The notes: generated by a model not told the origin, from the sequence alone. Counted from the stretch's first letter, positions 52,921 through 61,624 are shown. The stretch: 64,000 bases of DNA from Rhizobium album (GCF_003122325.1 NZ_QFBC01000010.1:1-64000); one strand, 5' to 3'. Program-made: numbers and translations.

Positions 52921-53826
52921 ATGGCTGGCATGCGCGCTCAATGGAAAGGGTTCATTAAGTTTGGCGAAGTCTCGGCGGGTGTCGCACTCTACACGGCGGC
53001 ATCGACCTCCGACCGCATAACATTCAACACCATCAACACGGCGACCGGAAACAGGGTCAACCGCGTATTCATCGACAGCGAAACTGAGGAGCGGGTCGAG
53101 AAGGAGCAGCAGACCAAGGGCTTCGAGATCGAGAACGGTCAATACATCATCATCGACCCCGATGAGGTGGCCGCCACAATCCCTGAGAGCAACAAGACGC
53201 TCGAGATCGAGGCGTTCATACCCTGCTCCGATGTCGACGATGTCTACTTCGACAAGCCCTACTATCTGACACCGGACAAGATGGGGTCGGACGCCTTCGC
53301 AGCACTGCGCGACGGGATGCGGAAATCGAAAGTCGCCGCCATCGCCAGGACGGTGCTCTTCCGCCGTATGCGGACTGTCCTGATCCGCCCGCACGGAAAG
53401 GGTCTGATCGCGACCACCCTGAACTACGACTACGAGGTTCGCTCGTCGAAGAAGGCCTTCGAGGAAATGCCGAAGATCAAGATCGAGGGCGAGATGCTCG
53501 ATCTGGCGAAGCACATCATTTCGACGAAGAAGGGCGACTTCGATCCGGCCACTTTCGACGACCGCTACGAGGCCGCACTGGAGGAACTCGTCAAGGCGAA
53601 GATCGAAGGCAAATCCCTGCCGAAGCGCAAGAAGGTTGAGGTCTCGAAACCAAACGATCTGCTGGCCGCCCTCCGGGAGAGCGCTGGCATGATGAAGGCT
53701 GCCGACGAAAAACCGAAACGCACTGCGGCCAATGCCAACAAGGGCACAGGCCGTCAGAGCGCCGCGCGCGGGGCTGCCGCGAAGTCCGCCGCTTCGAAGG
53801 CGGCCCCGCAGCGCAAGTCGGCATGA
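52921..53826 (+). CDS. ku: Ku DNA-end-binding protein (first copy)
   Basis: This 301-residue bacterial Ku begins with RAQWKGFIKFGEVSAGVALY and has ring-forming beta-barrel elements (FNTINTATGNRVNRVF, KPYYLTPDKMGSDAFAALRDGM). The C-terminal tail is Lys/Ala-rich and could touch DNA. Ku homodimers slide onto double-strand-break ends and recruit LigD for end joining. The start at 52921 follows GGAGAG. It is followed by a second, divergent Ku 10 bases on. LigD is not in the window. Confidence 0.95.
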   Translation: MAGMRAQWKGFIKFGEVSAGVALYTAASTSDRITFNTINTATGNRVNRVFIDSETEERVEKEQQTKGFEIENGQYIIIDPDEVAATIPESNKTLEIEAFIPCSDVDDVYFDKPYYLTPDKMGSDAFAALRDGMRKSKVAAIARTVLFRRMRTVLIRPHGKGLIATTLNYDYEVRSSKKAFEEMPKIKIEGEMLDLAKHIISTKKGDFDPATFDDRYEAALEELVKAKIEGKSLPKRKKVEVSKPNDLLAALRESAGMMKAADEKPKRTAANANKGTGRQSAARGAAAKSAASKAAPQRKSA

Positions 53827-53836
53827 GGAGGACACA

Positions 53837-54649
53837 ATGGCACTCCGTCCCTATTGGAAAGGCTACCTCAAGCTCTCCCTCGTCACGTGTCCCGTGAACA
53901 TGACCCCCGCGACGTCGGAATCGGAGAAGGTTCGCTTCCACACCCTTAATAAGGACACGGGCAACCGCGTGGTTTCGCAGTACATCGACTCCGTCACTGG
54001 CAAACCCGTGAAGGACGAGAACGAGGCCAAGGGTTATGCCCGGGGTGAGAACGACTACGTGATCCTGACCGAAGACGACCTCGATAACGTCGCGCTCGAT
54101 ACGGTGAAGACTATCGACATCGAGAAGTTCGCGCCTGCCGACAGCATCGAGTGGGTCTACCTGGAGAAGCCGCACTATCTGATGCCCGACAACGCCGTCG
54201 GAAACGAGGCCTTCGCGGTCATCCGTGACGCGATGAAGGCAGACAAGGTTGTCGGGATATCGAAGCTTGTGATCGGCCGCCGGGAGAAAGCCGTCGTCCT
54301 CGAACCCCGGGACGACGGCATCGTGCTTTGGTCACTTCGTTTTGGAGACGAGGTCCGGCCGGAAGAAAACTATTTCGAAGACATCGACGACGAGGCCGAC
54401 CCGGACCTTGTCCCCCTCGTCCAGAAGCTCATCAAGCAGAAGACGAAGCGGTGGTCGCCGGAGATGGTCAGCGACCCGATCCAGGAGAGCCTCCTGAAGC
54501 TGATCGAGGAGAAGAAGAAGGCATTGAAGCCGAGAAAGAAGACCGCGAAGACCAAAGATGGTCCGGCACCTGCCTCGAATGTTGTGAACATCATGGACGC
54601 CCTACGGAAGAGCGTCGCGGACGAACTGAGGAGCAGGAAGGCGGGTTGA
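53837..54649 (+). CDS. ku: Ku DNA-end-binding protein (second copy)
   Basis: A 270-residue Ku protein that begins with LRPYWKGYLKLSLVTCPVNM and contains FHTLNKDTGNRVVSQYIDSVTGKPV and a Lys-rich C-terminus. It differs clearly from the first copy (for example SLVTCPV against GEVSAGV), so the pair is an old duplication that could form a heterodimer. GAGGAGG precedes the ATG. Tandem Ku genes occur in several rhizobia. Confidence 0.95.
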   Translation: MALRPYWKGYLKLSLVTCPVNMTPATSESEKVRFHTLNKDTGNRVVSQYIDSVTGKPVKDENEAKGYARGENDYVILTEDDLDNVALDTVKTIDIEKFAPADSIEWVYLEKPHYLMPDNAVGNEAFAVIRDAMKADKVVGISKLVIGRREKAVVLEPRDDGIVLWSLRFGDEVRPEENYFEDIDDEADPDLVPLVQKLIKQKTKRWSPEMVSDPIQESLLKLIEEKKKALKPRKKTAKTKDGPAPASNVVNIMDALRKSVADELRSRKAG

Positions 54650-55245
54650 TGTCCGGTCGGCACGAAATTGAGATCTGCGAGCCCTCCCCGTTCATCTACT
54701 ACGAGAACGGCCAGATCGCCGTCACCGATGGTGTATCGGTCTGGCTGATCATTGTGACCTGCGAAGCCATGAGAGCTACCGCGCCGCCCCCAGAAAAGTC
54801 CCTCAGGAGGCTCGTCCGTTTTGCGGAGTACTATCGCGACATCGCCGCGGCCGCGCTTCATCGTGGCGAAGACGTAGATGGCAGGATCTGGGTGACGGAG
54901 GCGATGGTGCTCGCCTCGCCTCCACCAGTCTCCGGACGTAGGGCCGTGATCACGTCGCGAGTAGCTTGCGGCATGAAGGCGGGAAAGAGGTCGGACATGC
55001 CCAGCATGGTGCGTGAGTTCGAAGGCTATCGCATCGCGATCTATAGCCCAGGAGGGCACTTCGCGGTCATCACCGCGCCAGCTAACAATCGCGTCTTGGA
55101 CCTGAAGGAGAAGCAACCCCGGTCCACGGTTGTCGAAGGTCCTCTCGTATGCCTGCAGCGCGCCGAAGCGTTGGTCCAGATTCTCGCGCAAACGGCGGCG
55201 GCCGAAAGCAATGGGAACCAAAATCTTGAGAGAGCCGTTTCTTAG
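54649..55245 (+). CDS. Unknown protein coupled to Ku
   Basis: This 198-residue protein has a first half (EPSPFIYYENGQIAVTDGVSVWLIIVTCEAMRAT) similar in outline to small DUF1488-like domains and a second half with a beta-rich piece (FEGYRIAIYSPGGHFAVITAPA). The ATG overlaps the Ku stop, giving coupled translation. Its role in end joining, if any, is unknown. No domain is confidently assigned. Confidence 0.6.
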   Translation: MSGRHEIEICEPSPFIYYENGQIAVTDGVSVWLIIVTCEAMRATAPPPEKSLRRLVRFAEYYRDIAAAALHRGEDVDGRIWVTEAMVLASPPPVSGRRAVITSRVACGMKAGKRSDMPSMVREFEGYRIAIYSPGGHFAVITAPANNRVLDLKEKQPRSTVVEGPLVCLQRAEALVQILAQTAAAESNGNQNLERAVS

Positions 55246-55270
55246 ACAATTCTAAAGATCGGTTACTTCA

Positions 55271-55600
55271 ATGCACAGCGTCGTCAAGTTCGCCTCCATT
55301 GCCTCGATCTGCGGCCTCGTCCTGGGATCATCATTGTCCTCAGCTAGCGCCTTCCAGATCCGGGAACCTGCCTGGAAGGTCAACGCGAGTAGTAGTCAGG
55401 GGGCGTCCGCATTCGCCGAAGATGGTCAAGGTTTGGCAAATGCAGGATCCTCAGTTCTGTCCGCTCGCGAGGTCAGGCACATCACGTGGTGCGCTACCGA
55501 ATATGGGCTGGGATACGATGCCGTGAACAACACTTACCTCGGTCGCGGTGGTGTCAACTTCAAATGCGTCTCCCCGCGTCAGCATGTCGCCGAACCTTGA
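55271..55600 (+). CDS. Small exported BA14K-like protein
   Basis: This 109-residue protein has a signal peptide (KFASIASICGLVLGSSLSSASA-FQ). The C-terminal segment HITWCATEYGLGYDAVNNTYLGRGG...C resembles the BA14K-type motif WCxxRYxSYdxxxNTYxxxxGxxxxC, with two Cys. BA14K proteins of rhizobia and brucellae are envelope proteins of uncertain function. Ribosome site weak. Confidence 0.65.
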   Translation: MHSVVKFASIASICGLVLGSSLSSASAFQIREPAWKVNASSSQGASAFAEDGQGLANAGSSVLSAREVRHITWCATEYGLGYDAVNNTYLGRGGVNFKCVSPRQHVAEP

Positions 55601-55631
55601 CGATCGTGGTGCCGGCACCATTCTCTTTTCG

Positions 55632-55859
55632 ATGAAAGCAATCGTGCCCCCTCCTGCCGGAACCGCTCCGGACAGATTTCTCAGATGCCAGGAAGCGATC
55701 GCCGACGGCGTGTCCGATGTCGCGCTCGCGGCTGTCTCTGCGGGCTGGCGCCCTGAGGAGGTTGCTGCAGCGCTTGTGGAACTGTCCGACAACATCATGC
55801 TGGGCATGATCGCCAACCGAGATGTCGAGCGGGATCTTTCAATCCTGAAACGACGCTAA
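55632..55859 (+). CDS. Small rhizobial protein of unknown function
   Basis: This 75-residue helical protein shows RCQEAIADGVSDVALAAVSAGWRPEEVAAALVELSDNIMLGMIAN, a pattern common in rhizobial genomes without known function. The start is uncertain, since 55584 is another in-frame ATG. It follows the exported protein on the same strand. Confidence 0.6.
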   Translation: MKAIVPPPAGTAPDRFLRCQEAIADGVSDVALAAVSAGWRPEEVAAALVELSDNIMLGMIANRDVERDLSILKRR

Positions 55860-55874
55860 TAACGAGTACAGGGA

Positions 55875-56744
55875 TTAGTCCTGGCGCTTCGCACTCCGAC
55901 GACTCGCAATCCGTCGAGCCGGTCGCAGTTCCTCGATCGTCGGCGGCCACCATTCCGCCTTCTCCAGTGCAGCCGCTTTCGATGGCCATGCATGGACAAG
56001 CTCCTCCAGCGTCGGCTTTCTCCAAACGCCCCAGACGTGATCGTCCGTGACTCCGGGGTAGAATTCCGCGACCACTTCTGGATCAACGAGTTCACCGGTG
56101 ACCTCTTCGAAGACCACCAGCCCGTATTGAACCGCGACAACCCGGCCGATGGGCGGGAGAGCGTCACTCGCCACTGGATATCGTCGCCGCTTCCGTTCGG
56201 CCGCCCGGGCTTTCGACTTCGCTTCCTCCTCGGTACCCTTGCGCTCCTCGGCGCGTCGCCGTCGCTCCTGGGGTTCGTTGCGACGTGCTGCCTGTTCGAT
56301 TTCAGGCCAACGATCACGGAGTTCTTGGAAGGATCGGAATGGGACGTGCCAGAGCTTCATTTCCCCATCCCATCGCGAGTATCGGATCTCCCGAAGTTTC
56401 TCGACAACCGTCCGTGAGAAAGGCGTCTTGATTCGGAATCCGGCCCTCCCGACTTCGAGATAGGCGCTTTCGATGGGATCGAATTCGAACGCGTCCCGGC
56501 CTTTCGCGTCGGCGAATGCGTCCGCCTCAGCCTCGAGTTCGGCGAGCCATCGGGTAAACCGCTGAGGCGCTGTCCGGCCGGGCACGAACCAGGCCTGGCG
56601 AGAGTCACTCCACCGGGCGCGCGGAAATCTTTTCCGGAACTGGTCGACGGTCATCCGGTCGAACGGGAAGGTCACGTCTGCGCCAGGCCGGGCAGCTTCT
56701 ACAGCCGTTGGTTTGTTAGTATCGGTCTTCGTCTCGTCGGTCAT
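55875..56744 (-). CDS. Unknown protein with HARP-like N-terminal domain
   Basis: This 289-residue protein has residues 25-70 (VTFPFDRMTVDQFRKRFPRARWSDSRQAWFVP) resembling a HARP/annealing-helicase accessory motif. A similar segment recurs later (IRYSRWDGEMKLWHVPF, near 120). The C-terminus is Arg/Lys-rich. The two similar parts suggest a duplicated small domain. DNA binding is a guess. No helicase motor is present. Confidence 0.55.
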   Translation of the reverse strand: MTDETKTDTNKPTAVEAARPGADVTFPFDRMTVDQFRKRFPRARWSDSRQAWFVPGRTAPQRFTRWLAELEAEADAFADAKGRDAFEFDPIESAYLEVGRAGFRIKTPFSRTVVEKLREIRYSRWDGEMKLWHVPFRSFQELRDRWPEIEQAARRNEPQERRRRAEERKGTEEEAKSKARAAERKRRRYPVASDALPPIGRVVAVQYGLVVFEEVTGELVDPEVVAEFYPGVTDDHVWGVWRKPTLEELVHAWPSKAAALEKAEWWPPTIEELRPARRIASRRSAKRQD

Positions 56745-56894
56745 TTGTGCATAACGTCATCAACTCGACGGAGTTCAACCGCCCATTCGAAGCGCGTAAG
56801 AGCCGCGCCGAGGACTTCGACGTCGCGGTAACAAGGAACAACACCGCCACTATCGGGTTCACACATCGAAGTTCAACGCAGGGGTCGCGATCGG

Positions 56895-57296
56895 ATGAAA
56901 ACACTTGGTGTCGCCTACGCCGGAACGCTGTTGTCCTTCCTCCTTATCGATGCGATCTGGCTTGGTGTCGTTGCCAAGACCTTCTATCGCGAACAGCTTG
57001 GCGATCTGATGCTACCGTCTCCGAATTTCGCGGTGGCGTCGATCTTCTACCTCTTTTTCGCGGTCGCTATCGTTGTGCTGGCGGTTCGCCCTGGACTTGA
57101 GGCAGGTTCGCTCTGGACCGCGGTCGGCTACGGCGCGCTCCTCGGCCTGGCAGCATACGGCACCTACGACATGACGAACCTCTCGACCCTCAAGGGCTGG
57201 CCAGTACCGCTGACCGTCGTCGATCTGGTTTGGGGGACCGTCCTGACAGCGGCCGCGAGCGCATGCGGGTATGCAGCGGTTCGGCAATTCGGATAG
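56895..57296 (+). CDS. DUF2177-family membrane protein
   Basis: This 133-residue inner-membrane protein has four hydrophobic helices, with LLIDAIWLGVVAKTFYREQLGDLM, AYGTYDMTNLSTLKGWPVPLTVVDLVWGT and the rest matching DUF2177. These proteins are common in alphaproteobacteria with no proven function, possibly lipid- or pigment-related. It is followed 6 bases later by a metallophosphoesterase gene. Confidence 0.85.
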   Translation: MKTLGVAYAGTLLSFLLIDAIWLGVVAKTFYREQLGDLMLPSPNFAVASIFYLFFAVAIVVLAVRPGLEAGSLWTAVGYGALLGLAAYGTYDMTNLSTLKGWPVPLTVVDLVWGTVLTAAASACGYAAVRQFG

Positions 57297-57302
57297 AGCG
57301 GC

Positions 57303-57812
57303 GTGATTTTCTTCACAGGTGATACCCACTTTGGAGATCCACGCGTTCTCCGCATCGACCGCCGTCCATTTGCAGACATCGCGGAGCACGATGCCGCGCT
57401 CATCGAAAACTGGAACAGTGTCGTCGGCCAGGACGACGATGTGTGGCATCTCGGCGACTTCATGTTGTCGAAGGGCGGAGACTGTGCGGAGCTACTCGGC
57501 AGACTCAGTGGCCGAAAGCACCTGATTGTCGGCAACAACGATCCGACGACAACGTCAGGATCCGTGGGGTGGGCCAGCGTCCAGCATTACGCCGAAATCA
57601 AGGAGGACGGCTATCATCTCATCCTGTGCCATTACGCGTTCCGCACCTGGAACCAGATGGGCAAGGGGTCGATCAATTTGCACGGCCATTCGCACGGGAG
57701 ACTCAAACCGGTCCCTCGGCAGTTTGATGTTGGTGTCGATGCGCGATCATTGAAGCCTGTGGGCCTCGCCGATATCTTGTCGGCCAAAGTGAAGCGGCGG
57801 CCCGCTGAATGA
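57303..57812 (+). CDS. Calcineurin-like metallophosphoesterase
   Basis: This 169-residue phosphoesterase starts MIFFTGDTHFGDPRVL (metal ligands Asp and His). HLGDFML, LIVGNND (GNHD variant), LCHYAFRTW and HGHSHG complete the dimetal site. Small proteins of this class hydrolyse phosphodiesters such as cyclic nucleotides or capped ends. The start is GTG 57303, close behind the DUF2177 gene. It is likely active, with unknown substrate. Confidence 0.88.
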   Translation: MIFFTGDTHFGDPRVLRIDRRPFADIAEHDAALIENWNSVVGQDDDVWHLGDFMLSKGGDCAELLGRLSGRKHLIVGNNDPTTTSGSVGWASVQHYAEIKEDGYHLILCHYAFRTWNQMGKGSINLHGHSHGRLKPVPRQFDVGVDARSLKPVGLADILSAKVKRRPAE

Positions 57813-57856
57813 GGTGACCGTCCCCGCCCGGGTGAACGGACGGACATCCTAAACAC

Positions 57857-58456
57857 CTACCTGCGAAAAGCGCTTTGTAGGAACGCGAGCGCCTTGCCTG
57901 CCCCGGTCGTCGAGATCGTATGGCCGACGCGCGGCTCCACATCGAGTTCCACACGGAAACCCGCTGACCGAAGCTGTCCTGCCGCAATTGTCGATGCCGC
58001 CGATGGAATGGTCCGGTCGTCTGCGCCGTGGATAAGCAGTACTGGTGTCCGACCTCCATCTGGAGGCACCGGACCTGGGGGAAGAAGGCCGGAAAATGCC
58101 ACTAGAGCACCAATCTTCCAGCGAGCAGACGCGACACCATCCAGCGCTACGATGGCCCCCTGCGACACGCCCACGAACGCGACATGGTCAAGACGACCAT
58201 CGAATCCTTCCCGGGAGACGACATCGCGGATCTTTCGGTCGAAGGCCTCACGCGCTTGCCGGATCCGCCCAGGATCGAGCTGCATGCCGTCGACCTTGAA
58301 CCACTGGTGGCCTCCGTAGCTGTTCCGTACGGGAGCATCCGGGGTCGCGAACGCGAAATCTGGCAGGTGAGCGCGCCATGATGAGGCAAGCGGCGCAAGC
58401 TGCTCACCGGATGCCCCTATACCGTGGAGGAAGATGATGAGGTGCGACGCTGTCAT
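57857..58456 (-). CDS. Carboxylesterase/phospholipase-type alpha/beta hydrolase
   Basis: About 199 residues with LIIFLHGIGASGEQLAPLA (oxyanion region), the nucleophile elbow GVSQG (Ser), Asp in HGADDRTIP and a final His in GHTIS. This resembles the YpfH/carboxylesterase 2 group, which cleaves simple esters. The start is uncertain, with in-frame ATGs at 58456 and 58477. The former gives the usual N-terminus. Confidence 0.82.
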   Translation of the reverse strand: MTASHLIIFLHGIGASGEQLAPLASSWRAHLPDFAFATPDAPVRNSYGGHQWFKVDGMQLDPGRIRQAREAFDRKIRDVVSREGFDGRLDHVAFVGVSQGAIVALDGVASARWKIGALVAFSGLLPPGPVPPDGGRTPVLLIHGADDRTIPSAASTIAAGQLRSAGFRVELDVEPRVGHTISTTGAGKALAFLQSAFRR

Positions 58457-58614
58457 TGATCTCGGCTTCAGAAACATACAGAGGGCGCTCAACCCGCCAT
58501 GGGGAGCGCCCTCGTCACCCGCGACGGCGAACGCGCAACCATCATGGTCGCTGCAGGCCGTCGGCAATGTGGGTGGTGACCTTCAGATGAGCATTACCGA
58601 ACTCGTTTTCAAGA

Positions 58615-59064
58615 TCACATCGCTTTCGCGGTCGTCTCCATCCAGGCCCGGTGCCGCTCCTCGTCCTGGTGTGCCTTCAGGAAGAACGCCTTCGACTGCG
58701 GGATCGCATCTTCGTGGCGCGATGCACGCTCGTATGCCGTGACTGTGTCATCCTCGTTGGTCTTCATTGCCTTGAGGATGGCCGCGTCGCCCATGAGGTC
58801 GGCCAGCGCAATTTTGCCGGTCGTCAGCATCTGCTTCATGTCGCCTTCTGTTGGGGCCTCGATGCCGAGTTCGCGCGCCATCTCGTTCAGCACAACTACA
58901 TGCTGGAGATGATCCTGCTTGAATTCGGCGATCTTCGCGCTGAGTGTCTTGTCGTCCAGCCGTTCGATGCAGGAGTCATATGCGGCGATCGCGTCGTGCT
59001 CGAGATAGAGCAGATCCTTGACAAGCTTTTCGATGTTGCCTTCGTTGCCGACCATGGTGACCAT
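58615..59064 (-). CDS. Ferritin-like DUF2383 protein
   Basis: This 149-residue four-helix-bundle protein has paired EXXH-like motifs (LLYLEHDAIAAYDSCIERL, QDHLQHVVVLNEM, RASRHEDAI, KAHQDEERHRAW), the pattern of ferritin-like DUF2383 proteins that may bind iron or other metals. The start at 59064 follows GGAGAAG. It resembles stress-induced proteins of rhizobia. An oxidative or heat stress role is likely but unproven. Confidence 0.75.
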   Translation of the reverse strand: MVTMVGNEGNIEKLVKDLLYLEHDAIAAYDSCIERLDDKTLSAKIAEFKQDHLQHVVVLNEMARELGIEAPTEGDMKQMLTTGKIALADLMGDAAILKAMKTNEDDTVTAYERASRHEDAIPQSKAFFLKAHQDEERHRAWMETTAKAM

Positions 59065-59162
59065 AGAACTTCTCCGTTTACGTGGTTGGGAACCCGCTAA
59101 CGATCCGCCGGAAACAATGTTCCTGCGGGAGGACTTCAAGATGCCAAGACGGATCCAGGCTC

Positions 59163-59450
59163 TCAATGAACGGAGTGGCTTCGCATCCGGTAAGGATGAA
59201 CGGTTTCGAACTGACGGATAAGATCGGTTGCCTGCTGCATCACCCTTTGGGCGTGACGCGCATCTTCACGTGCGAGTTCATCCGCGTTCAGGCGGATCGC
59301 TTCGGCCATATTCTTCGAGAAGATCGCAAACTTTCGATTTCCCTCGATCATCGCTTCGAACGCGGCGCTATCGAGAAGGCGGGCAACGTCCGTGAAGGCC
59401 TCTTCCCGCTCTTCAACGGTCATGCTCTGCATGCTGGACTCGAGATACAT
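59163..59450 (-). CDS. Small helical protein of unknown function
   Basis: This 95-residue protein is almost all helical (EREEAFTDVARLLDSAAFEAMIEGNRKFAIFSKNMAEAIRLNADELA). The start is uncertain between 59450 and 59432. It lies between the DUF2383 and Hsp20 genes on the same strand, in a block of stress-type small genes. Similar small proteins occur in other rhizobial stress islands. No function is known. Confidence 0.55.
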   Translation of the reverse strand: MYLESSMQSMTVEEREEAFTDVARLLDSAAFEAMIEGNRKFAIFSKNMAEAIRLNADELAREDARHAQRVMQQATDLIRQFETVHPYRMRSHSVH

Positions 59451-59551
59451 TGGTAACTCAGCTTATGTTGGGGATGTTGCCGAAGTACGGACAGCCGCTG
59501 CCCTCCGCCCGGTACTGGGCGGAGGGCACTGCCGAATACGACGTCAGGTGA

Positions 59552-60022
59552 TCATGCGGCCTGCTGATCAGCCTCGATCTGGAGAACCTGCTTGTCCTGA
59601 CCGTGGCTGCCGATCTGGATCTTGCGCGGCTTCATGGCTTCCGGGATCTCGCGGCGAAGCGAAACGGTCAGAAGGCCGTTGATGAGGGTTGCATCCTCGA
59701 CGCGGACATGGTCGGCGAGTTCGAACCTGCGCTCGAAGCCCCGTCCTGCGATGCCGCGATGAAGGTACTCGCCCTGCTGCTCCTCCGAATTCCCGCCCTT
59801 CACGACCAGGACGTTGCGCTCCTGGGTGATGTCGAGATCGCCTTCACCGAAGCCTGCGACAGCCATCACGATGCGGTACTCGTCGTCACCGCTCTTGACG
59901 ATGTCATACGGCGGCCAGGTGTCGATTGCCTGGAGGCGCTGCGGGTTGTTGAGGAGATTGAACACACGGTCGAAGCCGATGCTGGACCGATACAGCGGTG
60001 CGAAGTCGAATTCAGTTCTCAT
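59552..60022 (-). CDS. Small heat-shock protein Hsp20
   Basis: This 156-residue alpha-crystallin-type chaperone has FDFAPLYRSSIGFDRVFNLL at the N-terminus, the core YDIVKSGDDEYRIVMAVAGF and LHRGIAGRGFERRFELADHVRVEDA. The conserved LINGLLTVSLRREIPE ends the core. It holds unfolding proteins in soluble form. AGGAGG precedes the ATG. Its 5' leader can fold as a ROSE-like RNA thermometer. Confidence 0.95.
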   Translation of the reverse strand: MRTEFDFAPLYRSSIGFDRVFNLLNNPQRLQAIDTWPPYDIVKSGDDEYRIVMAVAGFGEGDLDITQERNVLVVKGGNSEEQQGEYLHRGIAGRGFERRFELADHVRVEDATLINGLLTVSLRREIPEAMKPRKIQIGSHGQDKQVLQIEADQQAA

Positions 60023-60106
60023 GACCAAAACCTCCTTGAAGCGAGTTGGAAAGAGACGCGGAAACCTGCGTCTCCTGGTGCTGTCAGTCCCTTAGAGGCG
60101 ACTGAC
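60023..60106 (-). promoter_or_regulatory. ROSE-like RNA thermometer of hsp20
   Basis: The hsp20 leader on the minus strand has three consecutive hairpins. GTCAGTC/GACTGAC (60083-60106) comes first, then GAGACGC/GCGTCTC (60053-60074). The hairpin nearest the start is CTCGCTTCAAGGAG (60032-60045), in which the Shine-Dalgarno AGGAG pairs with CTCGCT with a bulged G. A SD-trapping hairpin with CGCT-like pairing is the core of ROSE elements found before rhizobial hsp20 genes. Heat would melt it and permit translation. Confidence 0.6.
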
Positions 60107-60263
60107 GGGAAATGATCTGGTTTCGGCAATTTTCTGATTCAAGACCTGACGTGAAAATTTTTCGAGGCTCGGATCTTCGACCTCTTGAACCCTGATATTG
60201 CAGGGACAATCTCTTTTGAACCTGAGAATTTTGACCACCGATTGAAGTTTTTGGGAGACATCC

Positions 60264-60578
60264 ATGAACAGTGACACCCTCATCTCGAAGTCCGGCAGCG
60301 GTGCGACCGAGGCCGTTGCCGTTTCGCATTTCGTCCGCCCCCACGACCACTTCGATGACCCCGGCGACATCTTGTCCGCACGTCACCTTTCCATTCAGGA
60401 GAAGCGTGCGATTCTCGCATCGTGGGCCTCTGACCTCTATGCCGTCGAATCCGTGCCGGCTCTGCGCCAGCCCCCTGGACTCGATCATCCGGTCCGCTAC
60501 GCAGACGTGATAGCCGCTTTGATGCAGTTGGACGATGATCGCGAACGGCCGCGGCATCGGGCACATTATCTCCTATGA
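60264..60578 (+). CDS. Small rhizobial protein of unknown function
   Basis: This 104-residue protein has HFVRPHDHFDDPGDILSARHLSIQEKRAILASWASDLYAVESVPALRQPPG. That pattern is common among rhizobial small proteins linked to stress loci, with unknown function. GGGAGA precedes the ATG. Its stop overlaps the next gene's ATG (ATGA). Confidence 0.7.
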   Translation: MNSDTLISKSGSGATEAVAVSHFVRPHDHFDDPGDILSARHLSIQEKRAILASWASDLYAVESVPALRQPPGLDHPVRYADVIAALMQLDDDRERPRHRAHYLL

Positions 60579-60892
60579 GGCGGACGATGAGCGAAAAACA
60601 GTTACGCGGTGAACTATACGGATCCTCGCTGGCAGAATCCGAGATCGGCAGCCGCCTTATAGTCGCGGAACGGTACGCAGACTGCCTAAGGCGGCTGGCC
60701 CGCGCTTCTTCCGAAATCGATCGTCGGCATCTTTCAGAGCAGCTCGAGGACACCGCAGGAAGCCTCGACCGCATGGCGGCGGACATCGCCTCAAGCGAGC
60801 ACGGAACGGAAATTCTGGCCCGTGCGGGTCGACTAATTCCCGTGGTGGAGAAGCTCGTCGAAAGCAGAAGGAAGGCGATGGCGCTACACTGA
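60575..60892 (+). CDS. Small helical protein of unknown function
   Basis: This 105-residue protein has heptad-like helices (RLIVAERYADCLRRLARASSEIDRRHLSEQLEDTAGSLDRMA). A second ATG at 60587 follows GAGGCGG and is equally possible. It overlaps the previous gene, so the pair is probably one transcript. Function unknown. Confidence 0.55.
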   Translation: MRRTMSEKQLRGELYGSSLAESEIGSRLIVAERYADCLRRLARASSEIDRRHLSEQLEDTAGSLDRMAADIASSEHGTEILARAGRLIPVVEKLVESRRKAMALH

Positions 60893-60987
60893 GGGCGGAT
60901 GAGGTTTCGGTCAGCACGGTGTTCGGGCTGAAGCCGCACGGTCCCTGCCTTGTTGACGCTCGACGGCCTAGGGCCCATCTAGTCGAG

Positions 60988-61614
60988 ATGCCGAAGAAAA
61001 CCACCATCGTCCCCACGCGTGTCCAGGCTTGGACACTGTCGCCGGAAGCTTCGTTCGGATCGGCGGTCCGCGCCAAGGGCATCCTCCTCGAGATCCGGGC
61101 GCGGCTTCCCGTCGCGGTCCGAAAGTCGCTTGATGTTGAAGGAATGATCCTGACGCTGGCCCTGCCGGAGGAGCAGGAGGATGATTTCGTGCGGACATCC
61201 TCGGCTGTCTCCACGGCACTGATCGGCATTGAAGAGCTTCAAGTCATCCCGCGCGAAATTCAGGACATCCTTGGGATGACAGCCAGCGAGCGGCACCGCT
61301 GGCTTGCGGACGGACGTCTCCAGAGTGCAGGTACCAGAACCGTGAGGCTTGCTGGACGCGCCCGGCAGATCACCTTCCATGTCTTCGATCCGAAGGTGGT
61401 CGAGGATCTCCTTGACCGTGGTGCTGTCGATGAGTGGCGTGTCGAGGATGCCGAGGCGAAGGCCGAGAAGAGAGCGAAGGCAGCCTACCAGGCGAAGCTG
61501 ACCCGGATGTCGAAGAAGAGCAAGAGGTCGAAGAAGTCAGGCAGTGGCACAGAGGATTCCGCGTCTGGCCTTCGGGGCTGGGAGGACTTCGACCTTGACG
61601 GGCTGCTTCGGTGA
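60988..61614 (+). CDS. Rhizobial protein of unknown function with basic tail
   Basis: About 208 residues: an N-terminal alpha/beta part (ILLEIRARLPVAVRKSLDVEGMILTLAL), a middle FHVFDPKVVEDLLDRGAVDEW and a Lys/Ser-rich tail (MSKKSKRSKKSGSG) that could bind nucleic acid. The start is uncertain, since the frame opens earlier with GTG 60919. It shows no domain I can name. It has the same orientation as the small genes around it. Confidence 0.55.
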   Translation: MPKKTTIVPTRVQAWTLSPEASFGSAVRAKGILLEIRARLPVAVRKSLDVEGMILTLALPEEQEDDFVRTSSAVSTALIGIEELQVIPREIQDILGMTASERHRWLADGRLQSAGTRTVRLAGRARQITFHVFDPKVVEDLLDRGAVDEWRVEDAEAKAEKRAKAAYQAKLTRMSKKSKRSKKSGSGTEDSASGLRGWEDFDLDGLLR

Positions 61615-61624
61615 TCGGGAGGAG

